64,000 nt of DNA. Source: Agromyces sp. LHK192 (GTDB lineage Bacteria > Actinomycetota > Actinomycetes > Actinomycetales > Microbacteriaceae). The stretch lies in assembly GCF_004006235.1 (NCBI RefSeq), contig NZ_CP034753.1:3658001-3722000 (forward strand), read 5' to 3'. A program made the position numbers and the translations under genes. How positions within the stretch are numbered: position 1 is the stretch's first letter; each line of letters starts with the position of its first letter. Shown here in pieces: positions 16,760 through 25,066 of the stretch. The notes under the pieces are model-generated. The model worked only from the letters and a program-made list of their open reading frames with translations. It ran no database searches and was not told where the DNA came from.

Positions 16760-17584
16760 TCACCGCCGCACCTCTCGCCAGAGCGCGCCCCAGTCTTCGG
16801 GGCTGAGCCGCTTCGGCACCGCGTCGCCCGCGATGCCGCGCGCGGCGAGCCAGCGCCGGGCCCGCGCGGTCGGCATCGGATGCCCCGTGCGCGCGAGCAC
16901 CTGCGCGAGCCCGCTCCCCCGCCCGCCGAACACCTCCGCGGCCCAGCGCTGGTAGGCGGTCCGTTCGCGATCGGGCACGAGCGGCGTCGCACGGCGGTGC
17001 ACGGTGAACAGCCCACCGTCCACCGACGGCGAAGGGCGGAACGCCGACGCCGGCACCCGCCGGTCGAGGGCGAACTCGTACCAGGGCGTCCACTGCACGG
17101 TGAGCAGGCTCGTCCCGCCGACGCCGCAGCGACGACGGGCGGCCTCCCACTGCGTGAGCAGCACGGCGTCGGTCCAGGAACGCTCGCCGAGGAGCTTCCG
17201 CAGGATCGCGGTGGTCAGGTGGAAGGGCACGTTCGAGACGACGACGTGCGGGGCTTCCGGATGCCGCCACGCGAGCGCGTCGGCCCGGACGACCCGCACC
17301 GACTCGCCGAGGTCGCTCCTGAGGTGCGCGACGCGGCGCGGATCGAGCTCGACCGCGGTCAACGGGCGCCCGAGCGCGGCGAGGGGTCTCGTGAGGGCGC
17401 CGCCGCCGGCGCCGATCTCGACGACGGGACCGGGGGCGGACCGGACGAGGTCGACCACGCGGGAGATCACCCTGCGGTCGACGAGGAAGTTCTGCCCGAG
17501 TTCATGCCGGCCGCCGACCTGCGGTCGGAGTTGATGGCGACGGTGGTCGGGCGTGGACGATGGACGTGTTCGATGGGTGCGCAC
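16760..17584 (-). CDS. erm: Erm-family 23S rRNA adenine N6-methyltransferase
   Basis: The 274-residue protein belongs to the Erm/KsgA methyltransferases. After a basic N-terminus it reads HELGQNFLVDRRVISRVVDL, then SAM-binding motif I VVEIGAGGGALT, an acidic motif near TAVELDPRRV, and the catalytic motif SNVPFHLTTAILRKLL (Asn-Val-Pro-Phe in place of the usual Asn-Ile-Pro-Phe). The ELGQNFL start and HLTT motif favour Erm over KsgA. The expected activity is methylation of A2058 of 23S rRNA, giving macrolide-lincosamide-streptogramin B resistance. The GTG at 17584 follows GGAG by five bases. About 260 bp of leader DNA precede it; no attenuator peptide was identified. Codon use matches its neighbours, suggesting a resident rather than newly acquired gene. 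Confidence 0.88.
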   Translation of the reverse strand: MRTHRTRPSSTPDHRRHQLRPQVGGRHELGQNFLVDRRVISRVVDLVRSAPGPVVEIGAGGGALTRPLAALGRPLTAVELDPRRVAHLRSDLGESVRVVRADALAWRHPEAPHVVVSNVPFHLTTAILRKLLGERSWTDAVLLTQWEAARRRCGVGGTSLLTVQWTPWYEFALDRRVPASAFRPSPSVDGGLFTVHRRATPLVPDRERTAYQRWAAEVFGGRGSGLAQVLARTGHPMPTARARRWLAARGIAGDAVPKRLSPEDWGALWREVRR

Positions 17585-17844
17585 TGCTGCTCCGCTGGCG
17601 AGAAACCTGGCAGCCGGGCACGCCGAACGCGCACCGGCCATGGGTCGGGGCCGAGGCGGAGGGGTCGCGGAAGTGGGCCGGACGCTCCGCCTCAGGCGGT
17701 GCGGGGCCGAATGATCATCGCGAATTCCATGCAGGACACGGTCGTCGAGTGTACCCGAGTGCAGCGGTGCCCGCTCGGCGCGTTCACCTGATGGTCACCC
17801 TGCGGGGGACAGCGGGCCGACACCCCGAGGCGGAGACTGGGGCG

Positions 17845-18213
17845 ATGGGCAACGAGACGGGCATCGACCAGGAACAGCTCTTCGACCAGGTGGTCGTGCG
17901 ACTGCAGGATCACTTCCCCGATGCGAACCGGACCGAGATCGAGCGCATCGTCGGCGAGGAGCACGACCGACTCGAGGGCAACCCGATCCAGGACTTCGTG
18001 CCGGTGCTCGTCGAGCACGAGGCCCGTGAGCGGCTGCGCGACGAGGGGTTCCAGGTCGCGACGCGTGCGGTCACGGCCGACGAGTCCGCCGGGCCTGCGG
18101 CCACCGCCCACGCCGCCCCCGATCCGTACGAGGTCGAGCGGGCGGCCGAGCTCCAGCACGAGGATCCGGTCTCGCTGCTCCCGGAGCGCGTGCAGGAGAG
18201 CGCGATCGACTGA
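17845..18213 (+). CDS. Small three-helix-bundle domain protein
   Basis: The 122-residue acidic protein begins MGNETGIDQEQLFDQVVVRL. Residues about 10-65 (VVRLQDHFPDANRTEIERIV, then NPIQDFVPVLVEHEARERL) fit a short helical domain that recurs in actinobacterial proteins annotated as three-helix bundle dimerization domain. The second half is Ala/Pro/Glu-rich and probably disordered. The ATG at 17845 follows GGGG; an in-frame ATG at 17792 is an alternative. No enzymatic motif is visible. It is convergent with the coiled-coil membrane protein gene that follows. Confidence 0.65.
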   Translation: MGNETGIDQEQLFDQVVVRLQDHFPDANRTEIERIVGEEHDRLEGNPIQDFVPVLVEHEARERLRDEGFQVATRAVTADESAGPAATAHAAPDPYEVERAAELQHEDPVSLLPERVQESAID

Positions 18214-18234
18214 CGCCGGTCCTCCGGATGACGC

Positions 18235-18816
18235 TCAGGTGCGGGGGCGATCGCCGCTGCGGGGGTCGTCTGCAGCGCGTCGGGTCGCACGGTCGTCGAT
18301 CGGGCGGTCGTCGATCGGGCGGTCGTCGATCGGTCGGTCGTCCTGGTTCCGCTCCGGGCCGCGGCGTGCGACGTCCGGCTCACCATCGCGGTCGGGGTCG
18401 GAGTCGGGGTCGCCGGGACGTCGGCGATCGTCTGCGACGGCGCGTCGATCCGCGTTCACGTCGGGGTCGAGCTTGTCCGCCTTGCGGAGCTGCTCCTCGG
18501 TCTCGGAGCGCAGCGACGCGGCCTCCTCCTGCCGCTCGGCGCCGGCTCTCGCGAGCCGGTCCGCCTCGACCTGCGCCGCGCGAGCGTCGGCCTGCGCCTG
18601 CGCGGCGGCGGCGGATGCCTGAGCGGCGGCGACCTCGTGCTCGGCGGCCCGCTCCTGGGTCCGCTGCGCTTCCGACCTGACCTCCTCGGCGCGTCGACGC
18701 TGCTGCGCCTCGCGGGCTGCGCGCGCACGTCGCGAGTTCAGGGCGACGACGACCGCGATGATCGCCAGCACGACGACGACGGCGATCACGATCCAGATGA
18801 CTGTGGTGCTGTCCAT
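18235..18816 (-). CDS. Single-pass membrane protein with coiled coil and DDRPI repeats
   Basis: The 193-residue product has one N-terminal transmembrane helix (VIWIVIAVVVVLAIIAVVVA), then an Arg/Ala/Glu-rich predicted coiled coil (residues about 30-110), and a highly charged Asp/Arg-rich tail. The tail contains three tandem DDRPI units encoded by 15-bp repeats (18291-18335). The ATG at 18816 (MDSTTVIWIV) was chosen because AGGAGG lies upstream and the helix starts right after it. No family is recognised. The architecture suggests a membrane-tethered structural or envelope protein; the tail length probably varies by repeat slippage. Confidence 0.7.
   Translation of the reverse strand: MDSTTVIWIVIAVVVVLAIIAVVVALNSRRARAAREAQQRRRAEEVRSEAQRTQERAAEHEVAAAQASAAAAQAQADARAAQVEADRLARAGAERQEEAASLRSETEEQLRKADKLDPDVNADRRAVADDRRRPGDPDSDPDRDGEPDVARRGPERNQDDRPIDDRPIDDRPIDDRATRRAADDPRSGDRPRT
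18291..18341. repeat. In-frame 15-bp tandem repeats encoding DDRPI
   Basis: The 15-mer GGTCGTCGATCGGGC occurs at 18291, 18306 and (one change) 18321, with a partial fourth copy. Because the unit is 15 bp, copy-number change keeps the reading frame and simply lengthens the charged tail of the encoded protein. Confidence 0.85.
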
Positions 18817-18932
18817 GGGATATCGAGCCTCCTCGGCGGGGTTGCGAGAAGTCCACCGCGCCCGGGCGCCCCACGGCAACGGGTTGCGGCATCACCCGCT
18901 TCAAGCCATCATGCGCACGGGCGCCCCGGTTC

Positions 18933-19193
18933 TCAGGCGGCCGGGCGCTCCAGGTGACGCGTGACGAGGCCCGCACCGACGAGCATCGCGCCGAGCACGA
19001 GGGCGAGTTCGCCGATGGTGCTGAAGAACGGGAAGCCGGCCGGCACCCCGTGCACCCACGGGATGTTCGCCATCGCGAACGAGATCATCGCCGACAGCAC
19101 CTGCACCAGCAGCCACACCGCGATCAGCGCGAGGCCGATCCAGAACATGGAGCGGGCGGAGAGCAGGGGCGGCCAGGAGAGCTTCGAGTTCAC
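18933..19193 (-). CDS. Small membrane protein of unknown function
   Basis: An 86-residue protein with two hydrophobic segments: SMFWIGLALIAVWLLVQVLS and FSTIGELALVLGAMLVGAGL. The start is a GTG at 19193 (MNSKLSWPPLL) with only a weak ribosome binding site. It ends RHLERPAA. No family is recognised. It lies between the coiled-coil protein gene and the 191-residue protein gene, 42 bp downstream of the latter, and could be the last gene of that minus-strand transcript. Confidence 0.6.
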   Translation of the reverse strand: MNSKLSWPPLLSARSMFWIGLALIAVWLLVQVLSAMISFAMANIPWVHGVPAGFPFFSTIGELALVLGAMLVGAGLVTRHLERPAA

Positions 19194-19235
19194 CCCGGAA
19201 GCCTACCTGCCCGGCCATTGCCGGGATCGACGCGG

Positions 19236-19811
19236 CTACGCACCCTGGGGAGGGTGCACGAGCAGGTCGACCCGGTCGCGCAGGTACGCGTCGAGCGGCA
19301 TGAGCGCGTCGGGCATCGACGGACTCCAGCGCACGTGAACGACGCCGTCGCGCAGCACCAGCGGCCCGGATGCGACCTCGAGACCGACCTCCTGCCGACC
19401 GAGCGCGTCGAGGTCGATCTCCGGCGCGTCGAACACGACGGTCGCCCCCTCGGGGATCCCGCCCTTGACCGCTGCAGCCTGCAGGGCGCGCTGCTCCGCG
19501 ACGGACTCGGCGGTGATGCTCTTCCGCGCGGGCCGCTCGGCGCGCACCACCCGACCGGTCGTGTACGCGACACCGGCCTCGTCGACGACGAGCGCTCCGA
19601 GCCGCCACACCCGCCCCGTCGCCGCCATGCGGGCCGCTCTCGGGATGCCGAGCACGCGTCGCTCCGGCACGTACTCGGCGAGGAACTCCTGACGAGCGGA
19701 TGCCTCCCGCAGCGCGGACGCGGCATCGGCGAGCAGTTCGCGGGCGCGCGCGATCGCGGCATCCGACGGCTCGGCGCCGCCCGGGGAATCCGTGCCCGGG
19801 GCATCCGTCAT
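19236..19811 (-). CDS. Conserved hypothetical protein, 191 aa
   Basis: A soluble protein without signal peptide or membrane helices. It has an N-terminal helical, Ala-rich half (ARARELLADAASALREASAR) and a beta-rich second half (VWRLGALVVDEAGVAYTTGR, then VHVRWSPSMPDALMPLDAYL). No catalytic motif stands out. The ATG at 19811 overlaps the TGA of the upstream gene by 4 bp (ATGA), a strong sign of translational coupling. The two proteins probably act together. I do not recognise a named family. Confidence 0.7.
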   Translation of the reverse strand: MTDAPGTDSPGGAEPSDAAIARARELLADAASALREASARQEFLAEYVPERRVLGIPRAARMAATGRVWRLGALVVDEAGVAYTTGRVVRAERPARKSITAESVAEQRALQAAAVKGGIPEGATVVFDAPEIDLDALGRQEVGLEVASGPLVLRDGVVHVRWSPSMPDALMPLDAYLRDRVDLLVHPPQGA

Positions 19812-20227
19812 CGCGACCTGCCGATCAGCTCGAGCAGCGCGAGGCCGTAGGCCTCGGCGGCGTCCGGGTGCTCGAACCGCATGCGCGCGCCCGCGATCTC
19901 GATCTCGACCTCGTGCGTGTCGCCGACCCGGCGGAGCGCGCGGAACGTGTTGCGCAGCAGGTCGCGGAGCTGGTCCTCGCGGGGGAGCCAGACCGCGTCG
20001 CCGAGCGTCAGCGAGTCGAGCGCCCACTCGGTGGTGCCGTTGAATCCGAGGATCGTGCCGGTCGGCGTGCGATGCGACTCGATCGTCATCTCGCTGACGG
20101 TGTAGACATCGGCCTCCACCTCGAGCTCGACGTCGTCGGGTAGGTCGAGCTGGAACCGGTCCCCCGACTCGGGATGCCACGTGAGCCCGGCGGCCTTCAG
20201 CTCGACGGCGAGCTGGCGGCTGATCAT
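19808..20227 (-). CDS. Conserved hypothetical protein, 139 aa
   Basis: The protein begins MISRQLAVELKAAGLTWHPE and continues with an acidic, beta-rich body (SGDRFQLDLPDDVELEVEAD, then TEWALDSLTLGDAVWLPRED). The C-terminal FEHPDAAEAYGLALLELIGR is helical. Related actinobacterial proteins are sometimes labelled pilus assembly protein CpaE; nothing in this sequence (no Walker motif) supports a pilus ATPase role, so that name is not used. The ATG at 20227 is preferred to the in-frame ATG at 20251 because conserved-looking residues begin there. It overlaps the next gene by 4 bp. Confidence 0.72.
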   Translation of the reverse strand: MISRQLAVELKAAGLTWHPESGDRFQLDLPDDVELEVEADVYTVSEMTIESHRTPTGTILGFNGTTEWALDSLTLGDAVWLPREDQLRDLLRNTFRALRRVGDTHEVEIEIAGARMRFEHPDAAEAYGLALLELIGRSR

Positions 20228-20257
20228 CGATCCATCATCGCCTACCGGCACGGCGAC

Positions 20258-20285
20258 GGGGCCGGTTCCCGGAGGAACCGACCCC
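20258..20285. terminator. Hairpin terminator after subtilase gene
   Basis: GGGGCCGGTTCC (20258-20269) pairs with GGAACCGACCCC (20274-20285) with one mismatch and a 4-base loop. It lies 26 bp beyond the subtilase stop in the direction of transcription and just before the 139-aa gene start region. Confidence 0.6.
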
Positions 20286-20311
20286 GACGGATCAGCGCGC
20301 TGGTGTCCCGG

Positions 20312-22087
20312 TCAGCGGCCGACCGCCTTGAGGGCGTTCACGATGCCCTTGCCGAAGAAGCCGTTCGACCCGGTCGAGCCCTCGCACGTGTGCGTGGAGG
20401 TCACGACCTGGCCGGTCGGCAGCGTGCGGGTGTAGGTGAAGTCCGCGGGGACCGGGCAGGCCGTGTCGACCGCGCTCTGCTCAAGGCGGGCCTGCGTGAG
20501 TGCCGGCGGCAGGTACGTGCCGCCGCGGATGAAGTCGCGGACACCGTACTTGCCGACGATCAGCGCCGAGACGCCCGCCGCGTGCGGCGAGGCCATCGAC
20601 GTGCCCTGCAGGTACTGGTAGTACGCGCAGTTCTCGCCGTTCGCGTCGCAACTCTCCAGCGCCCACGGCACGACCACGTCGCCGTTCTCGTCGATCGCGC
20701 CCTCGGCCTCGGCGACCACCGTCGGGTAGGCCGCGAGGATACCTGCGCCGTAGTCGCGCGTGCCGTCGGCGGTGTCGTAGGTGTCACCGCCGGGCGCCGC
20801 GACGTCGACGTAGCCGTTGCCGTAGTTCGAGTAGTACGACTTGCGGTCGCTCGGACCGGTGCTCGACACCGAGATCACGCCGCGACCCTCGGAGGGCATC
20901 GAGACGCACGAGGCCGGGTCGAGCAGGTCTCGCGCGTACGCCACCTCACCGGGGACGTCGGCGAAGTCCGGGCTCGACGCGTCGGACAGCACCTTCGTGT
21001 AGTCGGATGCCCCGTTGCCGGCGGCTGCGACGAGGGTGACGCCGCGGATGCGGGCGAAGTCGAGCGCACGCTGCATCGCCTTCACGATCGTCTGCTGCTC
21101 CTGCTGGTCCTCGGGCGAGTCCGCCGGGTGGCTCGCGCAGTTGAACAGCCACGGGTCGACGTAGTAGCTCATGTTGACGACGTCGACGCCCTGCTTGCCG
21201 GCGTAGGTCAGCGCGTCGACCGAGGGCTGGAGGAAGAAGTAGCCCGAGTCCTGGCCGGCGCGGAGGTTGACGATCGTCGCCTCGGGGGCGACGCCGCCGA
21301 TGCCGAGCCCGTTGAGCGGCGAGGCGATCGTGGAGGCCACGTGGGTGCCGTGGCCGTTCTCGTCGACATCGGCCGGGTCCTCGCAGGATCCGTCGGGGTC
21401 CTCCTCGCAGAGGCCGTCGACGACCGCGCCGTTCGCGTCGAGCGGGATGTCGACGGTGAAGTTGCGGCTCTTCTCAGCGTCGAAGTTGGGGGCGATGTCG
21501 GGGTGCGACCCGTCGACGCCGGTGTCGAGGATGCCGACGACGACGCCGTCGCCCTGCTCGACCTTGTACGAGCCGTCGGCGGTCGCGCTGATCGCCTCCA
21601 TGTCCCACTGCAGCGGTGCGAGCGGATCGGCCGCCGGGGAGTGGCCCTTGCCGCGGCCGTTCGCGCCGGCCTCGGTCGCCGCGGTGGCGTCGGCGTCGGC
21701 CTTGAGGTCGGCCTCTGCCTGGTCTTCCTTGAGCGCTTCGCCGTTGGCCTTGCGCAGCTCGGGAACGTCGGCGATGATCCGGTTCTGCGCGGTGCCCTCG
21801 ATGACGCCCTGCGCGGCCGCAGCCTCCGCGAATGCGGCGTCGGGCGCGGTCACGGTGGCGACGCCGACATCGGTGTTCTGGCTGACGACGGTGCCGCCGG
21901 CTGCCTCGACCGCGGCCGCCGCGTCGGCCTCCGACGTGCCCTCGGTGAAGAGGACGACGTACTCGAGCGCCCCTGCTTCGTCCTGGGTCGTCGCGCTGAC
22001 CGGGGTGGCGGCCAGCGTCGTGACGACCAGTGCGGCCGCGCAGGCGCCGGCCATGCCGGCGGCGCGTCGCATCGTGCGTGTCTTCAT
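20312..22087 (-). CDS. Secreted subtilisin-like serine protease (S8)
   Basis: The 591-residue preproprotein has a signal peptide (MKTRTMRRAAGMAG then a hydrophobic core to about TPVSA), an I9-type prodomain (about residues 40-110, LEYVVLFTEGTSEADAAAAV) and an S8 catalytic domain. The triad is visible: Asp188 in GILDTGVDGSHPD, His246 in NGHGTHVAS and Ser497 in QGTSMASPHAAG. Between Asp and His is an acidic insert with two Cys (CEEDPDGSC). The ATG at 22087 follows AGGAG; the frame stays open upstream but codes no sensible leader. It is an extracellular protease, probably nutritional. A hairpin follows the stop. Confidence 0.95.
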   Translation of the reverse strand: MKTRTMRRAAGMAGACAAALVVTTLAATPVSATTQDEAGALEYVVLFTEGTSEADAAAAVEAAGGTVVSQNTDVGVATVTAPDAAFAEAAAAQGVIEGTAQNRIIADVPELRKANGEALKEDQAEADLKADADATAATEAGANGRGKGHSPAADPLAPLQWDMEAISATADGSYKVEQGDGVVVGILDTGVDGSHPDIAPNFDAEKSRNFTVDIPLDANGAVVDGLCEEDPDGSCEDPADVDENGHGTHVASTIASPLNGLGIGGVAPEATIVNLRAGQDSGYFFLQPSVDALTYAGKQGVDVVNMSYYVDPWLFNCASHPADSPEDQQEQQTIVKAMQRALDFARIRGVTLVAAAGNGASDYTKVLSDASSPDFADVPGEVAYARDLLDPASCVSMPSEGRGVISVSSTGPSDRKSYYSNYGNGYVDVAAPGGDTYDTADGTRDYGAGILAAYPTVVAEAEGAIDENGDVVVPWALESCDANGENCAYYQYLQGTSMASPHAAGVSALIVGKYGVRDFIRGGTYLPPALTQARLEQSAVDTACPVPADFTYTRTLPTGQVVTSTHTCEGSTGSNGFFGKGIVNALKAVGR

Positions 22088-22207
22088 GGGATTCCCATCT
22101 CCTGGACGGATCCGCCTCGTGGACGGATGATGGGCGCGATCCTTCCATGCCCCCCGAACGGGGGTCAAGACTTGCGTAGGTCGCCGAGTTGGGCTAGCCG
22201 GGCGGGG

Positions 22208-22399
22208 TCAGCGGTCGCCCCGGATGCGCGTCGGCCCCGCCGCCGCACCCAGTCCGACGATCACGATCCCGGCGAACAGCCACCCCCATCGCGCGGTGGC
22301 GATGGCGAGGATGACGATCACGACGCCGATGACGACGACCGCACGTGCGACGGCGCGACGCACGCGAGGGGTCCGCCACCATCGCCGCACGACGCTCAT
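22208..22399 (-). CDS. Very small membrane protein
   Basis: A 63-residue protein with an Arg-rich N-terminus (MSVVRRWWRTPRVRRAVARA) and two adjacent hydrophobic helices (VVVIGVVIVILAIATARWGW, then LFAGIVIVGLGAAAG). It starts one base after the stop of the SDR gene, so it is probably translated as the last gene of the chorismate mutase-SDR transcript. No family is recognised. Confidence 0.6.
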   Translation of the reverse strand: MSVVRRWWRTPRVRRAVARAVVVIGVVIVILAIATARWGWLFAGIVIVGLGAAAGPTRIRGDR

Positions 22400-22400
22400 C

Positions 22401-23375
22401 TCAGATCGCCACGTCCACGCCGGTCGCCGCCTCGGCGAACGCCCACACCGGGGCCGCGATCGCCGGATCGGTACAGACCCTCGCCGGATGCTGCAGCGTC
22501 GGCCGGCCCTTCGTCAGACCGCTCGGTCCCCAGAACTGCCCGCCCTCGACGCCGACGGCCGTGAGCGCGTGCAGGATCGGTTCGGCGCCGCGGTGCTTGC
22601 CCTGCGCCCACAGCCCCTGCAGCTCGTCGGCGAAGCGCGAGCCGCGCGACGGCTCGTTCACCCCGGGCACGAACGGGCTCCGCCCCGAGATCGCATAGCC
22701 GGGGTGGGCGACGAGGCTCAGGATCGACGAGCCCGACGCACGCAGCTGCCGATCGAGCTCGAACGCGATCGACGCCGACGCGATCTTCGACTGCGCGTAC
22801 GCCCGCCAGAAGTCGTAGCCGCGCTCGAGTTCGAGGTCGTCGACGCGGAACGTGGTGAGCAGCGTCGACAGCGACCCGAGCGTCACGATGCGCGCATCGT
22901 CGGCGACGACGGAGGTGTCGCGGCCGTCGTCGCCCAGCAGGTGCCCCAGCAGCGCGAAGTGCCCGAGCACGTTCGTCGCGAGCACCAGCTCATGCCCGTC
23001 GACGCTCACCTCGCGGCGCCTCGGCGTGTGCACGACGCCGGCGTTGAGCACGAGCCCGTCGAGCGGTGCACCATCGGTCGCGGCGCCGGATGCGAGCCGC
23101 GCCGCGCCCTCCGCGACCGACTCGAGCGAGGACTGGTCCATCACGAGGGTCTCGACCGAGCCGCCGACCTCGCCGAGCGAGGCGCCTGCGGCCACGCGCT
23201 CGCGGATCACGGAGGCCGCGGCATCCAGTCGCTCGGGGCTCCGCCCCGTCATCACGACCCGCGCACCGGCGCCCACGAGCCGCGCCGCGGTGAAGAACCC
23301 GAGGCCCGAGTTCGCTCCGGTGACGGCGTAGCAGCGGCCGGTCAGGTCGGGCAGCGGCGCCGGATACCAGCTCAC
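22401..23375 (-). CDS. Short-chain dehydrogenase/reductase
   Basis: The 324-residue SDR has the cofactor-binding TGANSGLG motif near residue 20, an NAG motif in LVLNAGVVHTP, and the active-site pair YAQSK (Tyr-x3-Lys) about residue 195. The extended length and N-terminal WYPAPLPDLTGRCYAVTGAN resemble retinol-dehydrogenase/WW-oxidoreductase-like SDRs with unassigned substrates. The GTG start at 23375 overlaps the TGA of the chorismate mutase gene by 4 bp (GTGA). The pairing with chorismate mutase is a gene-order observation only and does not prove a shared pathway. Confidence 0.87.
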   Translation of the reverse strand: MSWYPAPLPDLTGRCYAVTGANSGLGFFTAARLVGAGARVVMTGRSPERLDAAASVIRERVAAGASLGEVGGSVETLVMDQSSLESVAEGAARLASGAATDGAPLDGLVLNAGVVHTPRRREVSVDGHELVLATNVLGHFALLGHLLGDDGRDTSVVADDARIVTLGSLSTLLTTFRVDDLELERGYDFWRAYAQSKIASASIAFELDRQLRASGSSILSLVAHPGYAISGRSPFVPGVNEPSRGSRFADELQGLWAQGKHRGAEPILHALTAVGVEGGQFWGPSGLTKGRPTLQHPARVCTDPAIAAPVWAFAEAATGVDVAI

Positions 23376-23707
23376 CGTGCGGAGGTGTCGTCGGCGGCCG
23401 CGGCGTTTCCTGCCAGCTCCTCGTGGTGCTGGATCACCTCGGCGACCACGAAGTTGAACCACTTCTCGGCGAACGCCGGGTCGAGGTGCGCGTCCTCGGC
23501 GAGCGAGCGCAACCGCTGGATCTGCCGCTGCTCACGGTCGGGATCGCTCGGCGGGAGCCCGTGCACGGCCTTCAGCCGACCGACCTGCTGCGTGAACTTG
23601 AAGCGCTCGGCGAGCAGGTGGATCAGGGCGGCGTCGATGTTGTCGATGCTGGAGCGGATGCCCAGCAGCTCCGACATCGCCGCGTCGCGGTCGTCGATGG
23701 CACTCAT
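23372..23707 (-). CDS. Chorismate mutase (AroQ type)
   Basis: A 111-residue all-helical protein. Landmarks are LGIRSSIDNIDAALIHLLAE at the start of helix 1, RFKFTQQVGRLKA with the conserved Arg and Lys, and DPDREQRQIQRLRSLAEDAH. It should convert chorismate to prephenate for Phe/Tyr synthesis in the cytoplasm. Length is right for a stand-alone AroQ domain without a regulatory or dehydratase part. Start ATG at 23707; an internal Met at residue 11 is an alternative start. It overlaps the SDR gene by 4 bp. Confidence 0.88.
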   Translation of the reverse strand: MSAIDDRDAAMSELLGIRSSIDNIDAALIHLLAERFKFTQQVGRLKAVHGLPPSDPDREQRQIQRLRSLAEDAHLDPAFAEKWFNFVVAEVIQHHEELAGNAAAADDTSAR

Positions 23708-23749
23708 GCCTTCGACCCTAGGCGACAGTGCACCTCGACGACAGCGCCC

Positions 23750-25066
23750 TCAGACCACAGCGACGCGTTGCAACACCGGCCGGGTCGCCGCCAGCCCGGC
23801 ACGCACGATGCCGATCCCGGCGACGAGCACCGCCGCGATCACGAGGTGCGACAGCGGCGCGAAGATCAGCGCGAGGCCGGCGAGCGGGAGCACCACGACC
23901 ACGGCGCACGCGGCCGAACCGATCGCCGTGAGCAGCAGCGGCGACATCACGGCGCGTCGCCGCGCGGCATCCATCGTCGACAGCGGCATCCCCAGCATCC
24001 CGAGCGAGCGGTACAGGTCGGCCCGGTCGAGCACCCCCGCCGCCTGGTTGACGCCCACCGAGCAGGCGACCATCAGGAACGACCCCACGACGGTGATCAG
24101 GATGCCCGTGCGGATGTCGGCGATCAGCTGCGCGGCCTCCGCGTCGCCCGCCGTGCCCGCGGCTTCCATCAGCGCGACGCCGGTGCCCGCGAACACCGCC
24201 ATGAAGCTCGTCATCGCGACGCCCGACACCTGCCGCCACGCAGCCTTCGGCGACTCCAGCACGAACCGGGCCGCGATCAGCTTGGCCGGGGTCCGGGCTC
24301 GCCGAGCCTGCCCCGTCGCGACCAGCCGGATCACCCACGGGCCGACGAGGTTCAGCACGGCGAGGGTTCCGCCGAACGCGGCGACGAAGAACCCGGCGAT
24401 CAGCAGCGTCGACCCGGCGACCTGCAGCGCGCTCATGAGCGCGAACCCGACCACCACGACGACGGCGCCGATCGCGAACCGGATCCAGTGGATGCGCGGC
24501 GCCTCCTGCTTCGTGCGCACGCCGAGCGGCGAGATCGCCACGCCGCGCAGCCCGACCACGGCGCTGACGACCGCGAGTGCGACCACGCCGACGGGCACCC
24601 CGACGAGCGCCGGCCACCCCAGCAGCGCCCCGGCCGCGCCCAGCGGCTCGCCGCGGAACGGGATCAGCCCGATCGCCGGGACGAGCGCGAAGTACCCGGC
24701 CACGCCGACGAGCGCGCCCGATGCGGCGAGCGCGGCGGCCTCGATCACGGCGAGCGCCGACACGGTCGCCGGGGTCGCGCCGAGGAGCCTGAGCGTCGCG
24801 AGGCGATCGTCGCGCCGTCGCGCGGAGAGGCGCGCCGCCGCACCACCGAGCGAGCCGAGGGGCACGACGAGCAGCACGAGCGCCACGACCGCGAGGAGCT
24901 GGTACGTGAAGGCCGTGTCGTCGGTCCAGGTCCAGAACGACTGCGCCCCACCCAGCACGGTGAGGAGCAACGCGGTGACGATCGCGAACGCGACGATCGG
25001 CAGGACGAGGGTCGCGGCACCCGAGCGACCCGGGCGCGCGAGCAGCCAGGCGATCCGCGCGATCAT
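23750..25066 (-). CDS. ABC transporter permease (FtsX/MacB-like)
   Basis: A 438-residue membrane protein with about eight to ten hydrophobic segments. It opens MIARIAWLLARPGRSGAATL, and the middle and C-terminal parts carry FtsX-like helices (VGSFLMVACSVGVNQAAGVL, LYRSLGMLGMPLSTMDAARR). The start overlaps the stop of the ATPase gene by 4 bp (ATGA), so the two form one exporter. Such two-gene systems export peptides, lipids or antibiotics; the substrate is unknown. The larger open frame continuing upstream is antisense-like noise over the ATPase gene. Confidence 0.88.
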   Translation of the reverse strand: MIARIAWLLARPGRSGAATLVLPIVAFAIVTALLLTVLGGAQSFWTWTDDTAFTYQLLAVVALVLLVVPLGSLGGAAARLSARRRDDRLATLRLLGATPATVSALAVIEAAALAASGALVGVAGYFALVPAIGLIPFRGEPLGAAGALLGWPALVGVPVGVVALAVVSAVVGLRGVAISPLGVRTKQEAPRIHWIRFAIGAVVVVVGFALMSALQVAGSTLLIAGFFVAAFGGTLAVLNLVGPWVIRLVATGQARRARTPAKLIAARFVLESPKAAWRQVSGVAMTSFMAVFAGTGVALMEAAGTAGDAEAAQLIADIRTGILITVVGSFLMVACSVGVNQAAGVLDRADLYRSLGMLGMPLSTMDAARRRAVMSPLLLTAIGSAACAVVVVLPLAGLALIFAPLSHLVIAAVLVAGIGIVRAGLAATRPVLQRVAVV

